64,000 bases of DNA from an uncultured Eubacteriales bacterium (GTDB lineage: Bacteria; Bacillota; Clostridia; Oscillospirales; Oscillospiraceae): assembly GCA_900544765.1 (NCBI GenBank), contig UQWI01000006.1, forward strand, positions 1 through 64,000. The letters run 5' to 3'. Both the position numbers and the translations under genes were made by a program. The notes below the pieces were generated by a model. It saw nothing but the letters and a program-made list of their open reading frames with translations, was not told where the DNA came from and made no database searches. Shown in pieces: positions 47,979 through 56,774 of this stretch; positions within the stretch are counted from its first letter, which is position 1; each line of letters opens with the position of its first letter.

Positions 47979-49908
47979 GCGTGAAGAGAGAAAGACAAGC
48001 AAGCGCAATGCGGCAAAGCTCAATGCGGCCATCGCCGGTGTGCTGGACAGCATCCGACCACCCGAAGACCTCACGGTCGTAGAATGGGCCGAGAAATACC
48101 GCCGCCTTTCTTCCGAGGGCAGCGCGGAGACTGGTCCATGGAGATGTGACCGCACACCATATTTGCGCGAACCGCTGGAGGCATTCACCGACCCGAAGGT
48201 TCGGCGCATAGTCCTCGTTTCTTCCTCTCAGATAGGCAAGAGCGAGTTTGAAAACAACATCATCGGCTATATCATCGACGAAGACCCGAGCAGTATACTG
48301 TTCATCCACCCAACCAACGTGGACGCCAAGGACTACTCCAAGCTCCGCATCGCGCCGATGATACGCGACAGCCCGACGCTGCGCAAGAAAGTCGCTGCCC
48401 CGAAGAGCCGGAGCGGCGATAACACTATCCTGCAAAAATCTTTCCCCGGCGGCATACTCACAATGTGCGGTTCCACGGAAGCACACTCGCTCGCGTCCAA
48501 GCCAATCCGGTATGTTATCGGAGACGAACGTGACCGCTGGGCTAAATCGGCCGGCAACGAGGGCGACCCGTGGCGCCTGGCCATGGCTCGCCAAATCACG
48601 TTCTACAACGCGAAGGCCATTGAGGTTTCTACTCCCACCATAAAGGGCGCGAGCCCCATAGAGGACAGCTTCTATGAGGGGACAATGGAGCGCTGGTGCA
48701 TACAGTGTCCGCACTGTGGCGAGTATCACGACATCAAGTTCGCGGATATACGCTACAGCAGTGAGGAGACTGTAATACACAACAAGGTTCAGTACAAAGT
48801 AACTGACATCTGGTATGTCTGCCCTGGCTGCGCGTGCGTGTCTACAGAGCGGGAGATAAAGAAGCAGCCTGCAAAATGGGTGGCCGAGAATCCAGATGCC
48901 TACGAGCGAGGCGTACGCTCTTTCTGGCTCAATTCCTTCGTATCTCCCTGGGCGTCCTGGGAGTCAACTATACTTGAATTCCTATACGCAAAGGACAGCT
49001 CGGCAAAGCTGCAGGTCGTATACAATACCCGCTTCGGCGAGCTGTGGGAAGACCGCGGCGACCTTGAGAGTGAAGAAAGCCTGCTGGCCCGCCGCGAGGA
49101 ATATCCCGCCGAACTGCCGGATGGTGTCCTCGTCCTCACCTGCGGCGTTGACACCCAAGATGACCGCCTTGAGTTTGAGGTTGTCGGACACGGACATTTC
49201 GGAGAGACGTGGGGTATCAAAAAGGGTATCATCATGGGCCGCCCGGATGACCCAAATGTGTGGGCGGCACTCGATGACGTGCTGGAGCACATCTATATAT
49301 TTGCCGACGGAATTGGTCTGCGTATCAGTATGACCTTCGTTGATGAGGGTGGTCACTTCACGCAGGAAGTTCGCCAGGCCTGCCGCGAGCGCATAGGGAA
49401 AAAGGTTTTTGCCATAAAGGGCATGGATGGAGCAGACAGGCCCTTTACCGGGCCACCCAAACAGCAGAAGATAGTCATGAGGAAAATAATAATCGGCTAC
49501 TGCTGGGTGTATCATCTCGGCGTCGATGCGGGGAAGCAGATTATCATGGATAACATCAAAGTAAAAACACCGGGTCCGCGTTACTGCCACTTTCCGCGGC
49601 GTGATGATTATGGACCAGCGTATTTTGCCGGGCTCATGTCCGAGCGGCTTGAATACGACCCGAAAAAGAAAAACCCATGGGTATGGAAAAAGATTCCCGG
49701 TCACGAGCGAAACGAAGCCCTTGACTGCCGCAACTATGCTATGGCGGCGTTCCGGGTGTTGCCCGCAGATTTGGACGCTATCGACGCCCGGCTTAAAGCG
49801 TCGCGAGGTCAGGCCCCGCGCCAGAGCGCACCGGCGACAGTTACAAAAAGGCCCGCTGCGCAGACACGACGCGGTGCGGCCCTTAATAAATACTACGATG
49901 ACTGGTGA
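47965..49908 (+). CDS. Terminase large subunit, GpA-like
   Basis: 647 aa from ATG 47965 inside the small-subunit gene. Lambda GpA family: VVEWAEKYRRLSSEGSAETG, WRCDRTPYLREPLEAFTDPK, ATPase Walker-like loop VSSSQIGKSE, RYVIGDERDRWAKSAGNEGD (Walker B region), a zinc-type CPHCGEYHDIKF, and the nuclease acidic segment LTCGVDTQDDRLEFEVVGHG. Packages DNA into the prohead. GpA-type enzymes usually cut at cos sites. Confidence 0.95.
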   Translation: MSEIKREERKTSKRNAAKLNAAIAGVLDSIRPPEDLTVVEWAEKYRRLSSEGSAETGPWRCDRTPYLREPLEAFTDPKVRRIVLVSSSQIGKSEFENNIIGYIIDEDPSSILFIHPTNVDAKDYSKLRIAPMIRDSPTLRKKVAAPKSRSGDNTILQKSFPGGILTMCGSTEAHSLASKPIRYVIGDERDRWAKSAGNEGDPWRLAMARQITFYNAKAIEVSTPTIKGASPIEDSFYEGTMERWCIQCPHCGEYHDIKFADIRYSSEETVIHNKVQYKVTDIWYVCPGCACVSTEREIKKQPAKWVAENPDAYERGVRSFWLNSFVSPWASWESTILEFLYAKDSSAKLQVVYNTRFGELWEDRGDLESEESLLARREEYPAELPDGVLVLTCGVDTQDDRLEFEVVGHGHFGETWGIKKGIIMGRPDDPNVWAALDDVLEHIYIFADGIGLRISMTFVDEGGHFTQEVRQACRERIGKKVFAIKGMDGADRPFTGPPKQQKIVMRKIIIGYCWVYHLGVDAGKQIIMDNIKVKTPGPRYCHFPRRDDYGPAYFAGLMSERLEYDPKKKNPWVWKKIPGHERNEALDCRNYAMAAFRVLPADLDAIDARLKASRGQAPRQSAPATVTKRPAAQTRRGAALNKYYDDW

Positions 49909-49918
49909 GGTGATTTAT

Positions 49919-50176
49919 TTGGCAACCAGAGAAGTGCTCATCGAGCGGCGTAAATACTACTCTCAGATGTACGAGAAGCTCCAGGGTGCCATACTCAAGC
50001 TGCTCGACGGCGGTGTGAAGTCCTATAGCATTGACAATCGTCAGCTCACCAGGTACGACATTCCCCAGCTCGAGGACGAGCTTGAGAGCATCGAAAAAAA
50101 ACTTGATGAGCTGGATGCCCTTATAGAAGGACGCCGACCGCGAGCAGCGTTCGGCGTTGTGATAAGGGATTGGTAA
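49919..50176 (+). CDS. GpW/DUF6148-like head-tail joining protein
   Basis: 85 aa. ATREVLIERRKYYSQMYEKL, QGAILKLLDGGVKSYSIDNR, QLTRYDIPQLEDELESIEKK is the gpW-like pattern found between terminase and portal in lambda-type heads. TTG 49919 is preferred (GAGGTGATTTAT upstream); ATG 49898 lies within terL and has no such site. Confidence 0.8.
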   Translation: MATREVLIERRKYYSQMYEKLQGAILKLLDGGVKSYSIDNRQLTRYDIPQLEDELESIEKKLDELDALIEGRRPRAAFGVVIRDW

Positions 50177-50265
50177 TATGGGTATAGGTCCCACTGGGGC
50201 TTTTACCGCAGGGCGGCAGTTTCTTTTAACTCTTCCTTAGCTGCCGTCCTGCTCTTTTATAGGAG

Positions 50266-51876
50266 GTGAGCAAGATTTATCACGATAAGCGCACGGGACT
50301 ATATTTGCCCGAATCGGTGCCGCAGGTTCGCGGCTACAGCGACGCCGGGGCCAGCGTGACGCGGAGGGCGCTCAAGGGCTTCAACGCCCGCAGCAGCTCG
50401 CCGCGCGAGGACATAGATTGGAACAACTACACACTACGCCAAAGAGGGCGTATGCTCTATATGTCCTCTCCTCTTGCCACCTCCGCAGTCAATACTAACC
50501 GAACAAAGGTTGTCGGCGTGGGCCTGACACTCAAGAGCAGTATCAACCGTGAGTTGCTGGGGATGTCGCCTGAAGCCGCGAAGGAGTGGGAAAAGCGGGC
50601 TGAATCTGAGTTTGCGCTGTGGGCCGACAACAAGTACAGCTGTGACGCCACCGGAATGAACACCTTCGCCGGTATGCAGCAGCTTGCTCTTGTGTCATGG
50701 CTCCAGAGCGGTGACGTGTTCGCCGTAATAAAGCGGAGACCGAAGGAGCGCCAGCGCCCGTATACCTTGCGGCTGCACCTTGTAGAAGCTGACCGTGTAC
50801 GCACACCCAATGAATACGGGGGCGTCACTATTGGCCCAATGAGTGAGGGGGAAAATACGGACAACGGCAACCGAATTTTCGACGGCGTTGAAGTAGATGA
50901 TGATGGACTGGCAGTCGCGTACTACGTTCACAACACTTATCCGTGGCAGATAACATCTGAACCGGCAAAGTGGCAGCGAGTGGAGGCTGTCGGCAGCAGA
51001 ACCGGCTTGCCGAATATCCTTCACATCATGTCCAGCGAGCGACCGGACCAGTACCGTGGCGTCACGTACCTTGCCCAGGTGATTGAACCTCTGCTACAGC
51101 TTCGTCGATACACTGAGGCGTCATTGACAGCTGCTATCATACAGAGTTTCTTTACCGCTTGGATTACCACAAAAACAGACCCTACACAGATACCGGTCAA
51201 CGAGGTAGGCGGCGGCAACATAGCCGGTATCCCGGTACAGAATCCGCTTGACAACGACATATCCCGTGGGCAGCGTGAGTACGAGATGGGCCCGGGCACT
51301 GTTTTTCATCTCGACGAAGGCGAAAACGTAAACTTTGGAAGTCCTAACATTCCGACGGCTTCATTTGACGCATTTGTCAGAGTTTTTTGCCAGCAGATAG
51401 GCGCCGCGCTCGGGCTGCCGTATGAAGTCCTACTGAAAACATATAACTCCTCCTACTCTGCCAGCCGCGCGGCGCTGCTGGAAGCGTGGGAGGAATTTCG
51501 TATGCGCCGGGCATGGTTTGTCACGGACTTTTGCCAGCCGGCATATGAGATTTGGCTTTCGGAAGCCGTCGCTCTCGGGCGCATAAACGCTCCTGGATTT
51601 TTTGCGGACCCGCTTATCCGGGCGGCGTGGTGCGGCGCTCGCTGGATTGGCCCCGTTCAAGGCCAGCTCGACCCGCTTAAAGAGGCGAATGCGGCCGTCA
51701 CGCTCACAGAGCACGGCTTCAAGACACACGAGCAGGTTACGCGCGAGATGGGCGGCGGCGACTGGGCAGCCAATGTTGAACAGCTTGCCGACGAGAATAG
51801 GAAACTCTCGGAGGCGCGCAGCACACCAGCTGCTATTGCTGAGACAGTACCCAGTGCGGAAGGAGGAAACGAATGA
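50266..51876 (+). CDS. Portal protein, lambda GpB-like
   Basis: 536 aa. GFNARSSSPREDIDWNNYTL, RMLYMSSPLATSAVNTNRTK, VVGVGLTLKSSINRELLGMS, later RGQREYEMGPGTVFHLDEGE and SYSASRAALLEAWEEFRMRR are lambda portal features. Twelve copies form the DNA gate at one head vertex. The first annotated codon, GTG 50266, lies inside the AGGAGGTGA ribosome binding site; an ATT codon at 50275 stands at the ideal distance and may be the real start. Confidence 0.93.
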   Translation: MSKIYHDKRTGLYLPESVPQVRGYSDAGASVTRRALKGFNARSSSPREDIDWNNYTLRQRGRMLYMSSPLATSAVNTNRTKVVGVGLTLKSSINRELLGMSPEAAKEWEKRAESEFALWADNKYSCDATGMNTFAGMQQLALVSWLQSGDVFAVIKRRPKERQRPYTLRLHLVEADRVRTPNEYGGVTIGPMSEGENTDNGNRIFDGVEVDDDGLAVAYYVHNTYPWQITSEPAKWQRVEAVGSRTGLPNILHIMSSERPDQYRGVTYLAQVIEPLLQLRRYTEASLTAAIIQSFFTAWITTKTDPTQIPVNEVGGGNIAGIPVQNPLDNDISRGQREYEMGPGTVFHLDEGENVNFGSPNIPTASFDAFVRVFCQQIGAALGLPYEVLLKTYNSSYSASRAALLEAWEEFRMRRAWFVTDFCQPAYEIWLSEAVALGRINAPGFFADPLIRAAWCGARWIGPVQGQLDPLKEANAAVTLTEHGFKTHEQVTREMGGGDWAANVEQLADENRKLSEARSTPAAIAETVPSAEGGNE

Positions 51877-53090
51877 AAGCCACAAACATACGCAAACCGG
51901 CATACTGTATGGCCACTACCGACGGCCAGAGCGCCGAGATTACGATGTACGGCGATATATACGAACAGCGGCCAACGGATTGGTATGGAAATCCTGTTGA
52001 GGGCCAGTTCGTGTTGATGGACGAATTCCTTGACGACCTCAAGTCTCTTGAGGGCTGCAAGGACATCACCATCCGGATGAACAGCTATGGCGGCGACGCT
52101 GGCGTGTCAAATACCATACACAACCGCTTGCGTGAGCTGGCCCGAAACGGTACGCAGCTTACATGCATTGTGGATGGAGTGGCCATGTCCGGAGGTTCCC
52201 TGATTATGTGCGCCTGCGATACCGTGAAGGTCAACCCGTCCAGCCTTATCATGATCCACAAATGCTGGGGCTTTTTCTGGGGCGGTTACAATGCCGACGA
52301 ACTCCGCGAGGCGGCCGAACAGTATGATGCCTGGGATAAAGCCCAAGTCGCTATCTATAAGCGAAAAACCGGCCTGACCGAAACCATCCTGTCCCATATG
52401 ATGGCCGATACTACTTATATGACAGGCCGCGAGGCGGTGGAAAAAGGCTTCGCAGACGAACTCATAGAGGATGCCGAGCCTGTGACCGTCGCAGCCAGCG
52501 CCGACGGGCGCAGTTTGTACGTACGCGGCCGGACTATCCACCTTGCGCCGGGGATGTTTGCCCCGGACAGCATACCTACAGTCACTCCCGAGGCCTCGGC
52601 CCCGGTTAAGACAAATATACAGCCGGCTACGTCCGGTGGACGAAATGGAGGAAATACCATGGCAAAAACTTTGGAGCAACTCAGGGCTGAGAACCCGGAG
52701 CTGGCCGAACAGATTATGGCCGAGGCCAGAGCTGCCGTGTCCGCTGACGCCGGCACCCAGGCTTCCCAGGCCGCAGCTGCCGAGCGTCAGCGCCTTGCAG
52801 ACATCGATGCAGTTGCGGGAGTTTTTGACGCCGAGCTTGTGCACGAAGCCAAGTACGGCGACGCACCCTGCACGGCACAGGAACTGGCCTATCGCGCAGC
52901 CGTTAAGGCTGCGGCTCAGGGTCAGAGCTTTCTCGTCGGGCTGATGGCCGATGCCGTAGATAGCGGTGCGAACGGTGTGGGAGCCGTGCCGCCGCCCAGC
53001 GACAAGGGGAGCAAAGCTCAAACCCCTGAACAGCGCATGGCTGAAGCCAGGCACGAAGTTAAAGCCCTGCTCGGCAGGAAGGAGGCATAA
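51873..53090 (+). CDS. ClpP-like head maturation protease, fused to scaffold
   Basis: 405 aa. ClpP/S49-like serine protease domain (about 15-215): ITIRMNSYGGDAGVSNTIHN, VDGVAMSGGSLIMCACDTVK (nucleophile S106), SLIMIHKCWGFFWGG (H129), then TYMTGREAVEKGFADELIED. The C-terminal 140 residues are a helical scaffold region which can also be made alone from an internal start. Processes the portal/capsid assembly, like lambda gpC. Overlaps the portal gene by 4 nt. Confidence 0.93.
   Translation: MKATNIRKPAYCMATTDGQSAEITMYGDIYEQRPTDWYGNPVEGQFVLMDEFLDDLKSLEGCKDITIRMNSYGGDAGVSNTIHNRLRELARNGTQLTCIVDGVAMSGGSLIMCACDTVKVNPSSLIMIHKCWGFFWGGYNADELREAAEQYDAWDKAQVAIYKRKTGLTETILSHMMADTTYMTGREAVEKGFADELIEDAEPVTVAASADGRSLYVRGRTIHLAPGMFAPDSIPTVTPEASAPVKTNIQPATSGGRNGGNTMAKTLEQLRAENPELAEQIMAEARAAVSADAGTQASQAAAAERQRLADIDAVAGVFDAELVHEAKYGDAPCTAQELAYRAAVKAAAQGQSFLVGLMADAVDSGANGVGAVPPPSDKGSKAQTPEQRMAEARHEVKALLGRKEA
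52659..53090 (+). CDS. Nested scaffold protein (Nu3-like), same frame as protease
   Basis: 143 aa from ATG 52659, in frame within the protease gene and preceded by TGGAGGAAATACC, a near-perfect ribosome binding site. AKTLEQLRAENPELAEQIMA and the Ala/Gln-rich helical sequence suit a scaffolding protein. Lambda makes Nu3 from inside gene C in the same way. Head decoration and capsid genes follow. Confidence 0.75.
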   Translation: MAKTLEQLRAENPELAEQIMAEARAAVSADAGTQASQAAAAERQRLADIDAVAGVFDAELVHEAKYGDAPCTAQELAYRAAVKAAAQGQSFLVGLMADAVDSGANGVGAVPPPSDKGSKAQTPEQRMAEARHEVKALLGRKEA

Positions 53091-53093
53091 CAC

Positions 53094-53504
53094 ATGGTCA
53101 ATCTACACAGGCACGTCGGTGATATGGAGTTTGACGGCCTTATAACCGACATCTATCCCCACGCTCGAGTCGGCGGCGGGGTTATCCGCAAGTCCAGCGG
53201 TGCAGAGCCCGTTACCTATAAGCGCGGTACGTTGCTCGCGGTGAGCAGCGGCACTGCCGGAGACGGCGCTCTTGTCATTATGGGCAGTGCAGCGGGAGCA
53301 GACGAGACGCTTGCGCCCTACGGCATACTCTGTGACGATATTGAGGTCGGCACCGACGCGGACGAAAAAGTCTCGGTATATGTATCCGGTTGTTTTGACC
53401 CGGACAAGCTCATCGTAGCAGATGAGTATGAACTGACGGCAACCGACATAGACAATCTCCGTATCCGCAACATAGCCCTCAAGGCCGCTGCGGATGCGAA
53501 CTGA
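53094..53504 (+). CDS. Head decoration protein, lambda GpD-like
   Basis: 136 aa. AEPVTYKRGTLLAVSSGTAG, PYGILCDDIEVGTDADEKVS, VYVSGCFDPDKLIVADEYEL: the beta-rich gpD layout (initially full-length gpD is about 110 aa). Trimeric capsid-stabilising protein. Starts 3 nt after the protease stop (AAGGAGGCATAACAC). Confidence 0.9.
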   Translation: MVNLHRHVGDMEFDGLITDIYPHARVGGGVIRKSSGAEPVTYKRGTLLAVSSGTAGDGALVIMGSAAGADETLAPYGILCDDIEVGTDADEKVSVYVSGCFDPDKLIVADEYELTATDIDNLRIRNIALKAAADAN

Positions 53505-53519
53505 GAAGGAGGCAGGTAT

Positions 53520-54593
53520 ATGGCCACCCTGAATTTTTTTGATATTTATGTGCTGATAGCGCTGACGGAGGAAATAGTGCCGCCCGCGTCGTTTTTCCGT
53601 GACCGCTATTTCACAACCGGCGCGGGTGACATCTTTGCGGCTGACAAGGTGCTGACGGAGTACCGTAAGGGCGACAGGAAAATGGCGGCATTCGTGAGTT
53701 CTCGCGCCAACGACATTCCGATAGAGCGCAGGGGCTACGAAATACATGAATACCAGCCCGCTTTCATCGCCCCGAGCCGTCCGCTCACGATCGATGACCT
53801 CAAAAAGCGTGGCTTTGGAGAAGCGCTGTATCCCGGCATGGATAAGGCGCAGCGCGCAGCTCGCATTCAGCTAGATGACCTTACCGACATGGAAAGGCGC
53901 ATAGCTCGCCGCGAAGAGTGGATGTGCGCCCAGACAATGATAAATAACGCCTGCACCATGCAGTCTTACATAGACGACAAGACTGAGGGCGAGACGCTCT
54001 ATGTGCAGTTCTATGACGAGACCAGCGAGCACACTTACACTGTAGCGAACACCTGGAATAGCGCCGACGGTGACTTCTTTGGCGATGTCAAATCTATGTG
54101 CCGGCTGCTCTCCCGTCGCGGCCTTCCTGCCGCTGACCTGATTCTTGGCTCTGACGTTGCCGATGCCGTACTCGATATGGAAAAGGTACAGCGTCTTCTC
54201 GACAAGAACTCCGGAATAATAACCGGCGAAATCAACCAGCAGCTCAGCCCGTATGACGGCGTCGTTTACATGGGTTACATCAACTTCGGAGGACACCGGC
54301 TGAATCTCATATCGGTCGATGAGACCTATGTGGACGATAACAACAAGGAGCAGAGCTACTTCCCGGCAACATCTGCGATGGTCACGGCTCCCGGTTGCGG
54401 CCATCTCATGTATGGCCAGATAAGTCAGATGGACTACGGCAGCACCGACTTTACCGACCACGCCGGAAGACGTGTGCCGTGGTTTACTGCGGATCAGCCC
54501 AATAACATCCGCAAGCTGCGTCTCGGCGCCCGTCCGCTCGCTGCTCCTCACACCTACTGCCCGTACATCTACGCGGCCAACGTGGTGGCGTGA
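53520..54593 (+). CDS. Major capsid protein, lambda GpE-like
   Basis: 357 aa. FFDIYVLIALTEEIVPPASF, FRDRYFTTGAGDIFAADKVL, YRKGDRKMAAFVSSRANDIP, YEIHEYQPAFIAPSRPLTID are phage_cap_E features, with DLILGSDVADAVLDMEKVQR in the middle and GCGHLMYGQISQMDYG near the end. AGAAGGAGGCAGGTAT precedes ATG 53520. Confidence 0.94.
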   Translation: MATLNFFDIYVLIALTEEIVPPASFFRDRYFTTGAGDIFAADKVLTEYRKGDRKMAAFVSSRANDIPIERRGYEIHEYQPAFIAPSRPLTIDDLKKRGFGEALYPGMDKAQRAARIQLDDLTDMERRIARREEWMCAQTMINNACTMQSYIDDKTEGETLYVQFYDETSEHTYTVANTWNSADGDFFGDVKSMCRLLSRRGLPAADLILGSDVADAVLDMEKVQRLLDKNSGIITGEINQQLSPYDGVVYMGYINFGGHRLNLISVDETYVDDNNKEQSYFPATSAMVTAPGCGHLMYGQISQMDYGSTDFTDHAGRRVPWFTADQPNNIRKLRLGARPLAAPHTYCPYIYAANVVA

Positions 54594-54594
54594 T

Positions 54595-55062
54595 ATGGCG
54601 AGAGTACGGATAATCAGTGGCGCCTACGGTTATAGGCCGCCCGGCTCGAAGCACCCAGTAACCAAACGTATAGGCGACATCGTGACTGTAAGCGATGACG
54701 AGGCCATTCGGCTCATAACGTTGAAGGTTGCCGAACTTGTTGACGCGCAATCGCCTGTGTCGCCCCTTAGTGCGCTCCCTGAGGAGGCCGACAAGAGCTA
54801 CCAGAGTGTAGATACGGAGTCGGACAAAATCCCACCAGAGGGCGACGAGGGCGCTGCCGCAGATGAGGCAACAACCGGGCATCTGGATGCAGAGCAGCTC
54901 ATGGAGCTTACAAAGGCCGAGCTTCTGAAGCTCGCGGAAGAAATGGACGTTGATGTGTCCAGCTCGGATAACAAGGCCGAAATCGTTGCGGCTATCACGC
55001 AGACAGAGGTCATGACAGGGGATGCCCCGCCTGACCTCAGCGCGGAGGCGCCGGTGGTATGA
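54595..55062 (+). CDS. Head-associated protein with C-terminal HeH/SAP-like segment
   Basis: 155 aa from ATG 54595, which starts 1 nt after the capsid stop. N-terminal RVRIISGAYGYRPPGSKHPV and a short folded region, acidic linker, then TGHLDAEQLMELTKAELLKL and AEEMDVDVSSSDNKAEIVAA, a helix-extension-helix motif like SAP/HeH domains often found in structural or packaging proteins (FI-like). Function unproven. Confidence 0.7.
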   Translation: MARVRIISGAYGYRPPGSKHPVTKRIGDIVTVSDDEAIRLITLKVAELVDAQSPVSPLSALPEEADKSYQSVDTESDKIPPEGDEGAAADEATTGHLDAEQLMELTKAELLKLAEEMDVDVSSSDNKAEIVAAITQTEVMTGDAPPDLSAEAPVV

Positions 55063-55424
55063 GTTTCAAGGACATGGTTGAGAGTGATATTCACTCTGTA
55101 TTTCTCAACACTGAGGAGTTTGCCGACCTACGAACAATTGACTACGACGGTGTGATGTACATTGATATCCCCGTGGTCATGCGCGGCATCAAGACCCAGG
55201 ACAGGTCACCGCGCGAAGAAGACCATGCCCAGGGACTTTATCAGGCGACAACGGTTCTGCACTGCGCACTGTCCGACCTTGACGGACACCAACCCGAGAA
55301 AGGGCAGCGCATCAAAGTCAATAACACAGAAGGCGGCGGGGGCTTCTTTCAGGAGTTCTATGTCGCCTCTTCTATTTGTGAAATGGGCATGCTCCAGTTG
55401 GAACTTGAGGAAATAGACGAATGA
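55059..55424 (+). CDS. Phage head-tail connector-type protein
   Basis: 121 aa. FKDMVESDIHSVFLNTEEFA, DLRTIDYDGVMYIDIPVVMR, ATTVLHCALSDLDGHQPEKG, then RIKVNNTEGGGGFFQEFYVA. Position after capsid and before the Z-like tail gene fits a head-completion/FII-like protein. Overlaps the previous gene by 4 nt. Confidence 0.7.
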   Translation: MSFKDMVESDIHSVFLNTEEFADLRTIDYDGVMYIDIPVVMRGIKTQDRSPREEDHAQGLYQATTVLHCALSDLDGHQPEKGQRIKVNNTEGGGGFFQEFYVASSICEMGMLQLELEEIDE

Positions 55425-55999
55425 GCTATATCAAAATTGAGGACGTAGGCGGGCAAAGTCTGGACAGAATCAACAAGCTCCTCGCCGGCATCCCCGGCGG
55501 CGCCATAAAGGCGGCGTCAAGCGCTCTGAAAAGAGCCGGTGACACGGCAAAGACGCAGGCTGGACGCTTCGCGTCTGCTGAGTACACCATTAACAAGGGC
55601 GAATTTATGCGCAATACCACGATCAAGACCAAGACCAGCGCCACCACGGCCGGTGTGGCTTCGATGAGTATATCGTATGCCGGAAATGTTCTTCCGCTGC
55701 TCACGTTCAATACCAGTTATGCAAGGGACGGCTCAGTCCGCACCCAAGTCAAGCGTAACGGCGGCGCGCAGCTGCTTGAGCATGTCTTTGTTGCAAAAAT
55801 CAGTGGCCACACCGGCACTTATGAGCGCATCGGTCGGGAGAGGTTTCCCCTGGAGCAGAAGTTCGGTCCCAGTACAGGCCACATGATGCGCAACGAGAAT
55901 GTTATCGAGCAGATGGATGAAACCGTGCGTGAAACTTTCGAGCGACGCGCCGAGCATGAGATCCTGCGCGTTCTCAACGGATGGGGTGGTCGAGGATGA
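55421..55999 (+). CDS. Minor tail protein Z-like
   Basis: 192 aa. AIKAASSALKRAGDTAKTQA, GRFASAEYTINKGEFMRNTT, YAGNVLPLLTFNTSYARDGS, HTGTYERIGRERFPLEQKFG: matches the prophage minor tail protein Z (GPZ) pattern, which completes the tail end that joins the head. Overlaps both neighbours by 4 nt. Confidence 0.85.
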   Translation: MSYIKIEDVGGQSLDRINKLLAGIPGGAIKAASSALKRAGDTAKTQAGRFASAEYTINKGEFMRNTTIKTKTSATTAGVASMSISYAGNVLPLLTFNTSYARDGSVRTQVKRNGGAQLLEHVFVAKISGHTGTYERIGRERFPLEQKFGPSTGHMMRNENVIEQMDETVRETFERRAEHEILRVLNGWGGRG

Positions 56000-56493
56000 C
56001 CAAAGTTGAACTTCTCCGTCAACTAAAACAGTTTACCGAAGACGCTGTCGGAGAACTACTGCTGCCCGTACGTATGCAGAAGGCTGACGCTGAGCAGCCC
56101 GCGCCACGCCCAGCGACCGTGTACCTTATGCGTCTGCCGGACAGCACAGCCGCGGCAAAGAAAGCGCCGTACATCATCCATCAAGCCATAACCGGCTCGG
56201 ACAGCCAGGCTGAAGGGCAGCGCATAAAGTGCGTTACGGCTGTCCGAAGCATCTTCTGCGTCTATTCCGATGACGAGCAGGCCGGGGGTATGCTGCTGCT
56301 GGACTTGATGGAGCGCGTCCGAATAGCCCTACTGCGTCAGGTCGTTATCGGCTGCCAGTTCGAGCTTGATTTGCAGAACAGTTTTGAACAGCTCATATAT
56401 CCAGATGATACAGCACCATATTATGCCGGCGAGATGATGAGCAACTGGAAGATGCCGGCGGTAGAAAGGGAGGTGGCCAAATGGCTACGGTAA
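55996..56493 (+). CDS. Phage tail-completion protein
   Basis: 165 aa, ATG 55996 overlapping the Z-like stop. KVELLRQLKQFTEDAVGELL, ...QRIKCVTAVRSIFCVYSDDE, LLLDLMERVRIALLRQVVIG, and PYYAGEMMSNWKMPAVEREV near the end. The shape suits a U-like tail terminator protein. Confidence rests mainly on position and length. Confidence 0.65.
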   Translation: MTKVELLRQLKQFTEDAVGELLLPVRMQKADAEQPAPRPATVYLMRLPDSTAAAKKAPYIIHQAITGSDSQAEGQRIKCVTAVRSIFCVYSDDEQAGGMLLLDLMERVRIALLRQVVIGCQFELDLQNSFEQLIYPDDTAPYYAGEMMSNWKMPAVEREVAKWLR

Positions 56494-56762
56494 AAAAGAA
56501 CAGCGTGAAGCCCGACGGCAAGGCCGCCGGGTTTTGCATGTATATAGGTCCGAGCATCCGCGGCGTGATACAGTGCGGCGCGATGTTCCGCGGCACGAAG
56601 GCGCAGTTCCGCGAGCGGCTTGCGCCGGCTATCGAGAAACATCCCCTCATTGGTAAGATGATAGTTTCCGACACTATGCTGCCCGCTGCTCGCATCAAAG
56701 TCAAAACTCCCGGGAACCGGCTGTACGCGCTTTACAATCGGCTGGCTTCCGGGAAGGAGTAA
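56481..56762 (+). CDS. Small phage structural-region protein
   Basis: 93 aa, ATVKKNSVKPDGKAAGFCMY then IGPSIRGVIQCGAMFRGTKA and IEKHPLIGKMIVSDTMLPAA. Basic, no membrane segment. Found in other contractile-tail prophages between tail-completion and sheath genes; role unknown. GAAAGGGAGGTGGCCAA precedes ATG 56481 inside the previous gene. Confidence 0.7.
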   Translation: MATVKKNSVKPDGKAAGFCMYIGPSIRGVIQCGAMFRGTKAQFRERLAPAIEKHPLIGKMIVSDTMLPAARIKVKTPGNRLYALYNRLASGKE

Positions 56763-56774
56763 GGAGGGAAACAG

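Noticed and set aside
50178-50240. 20-codon frame between the gpW-like and portal genes
   Set aside because: Too short, no domain, only modest start context; left as part of the intergenic gap.
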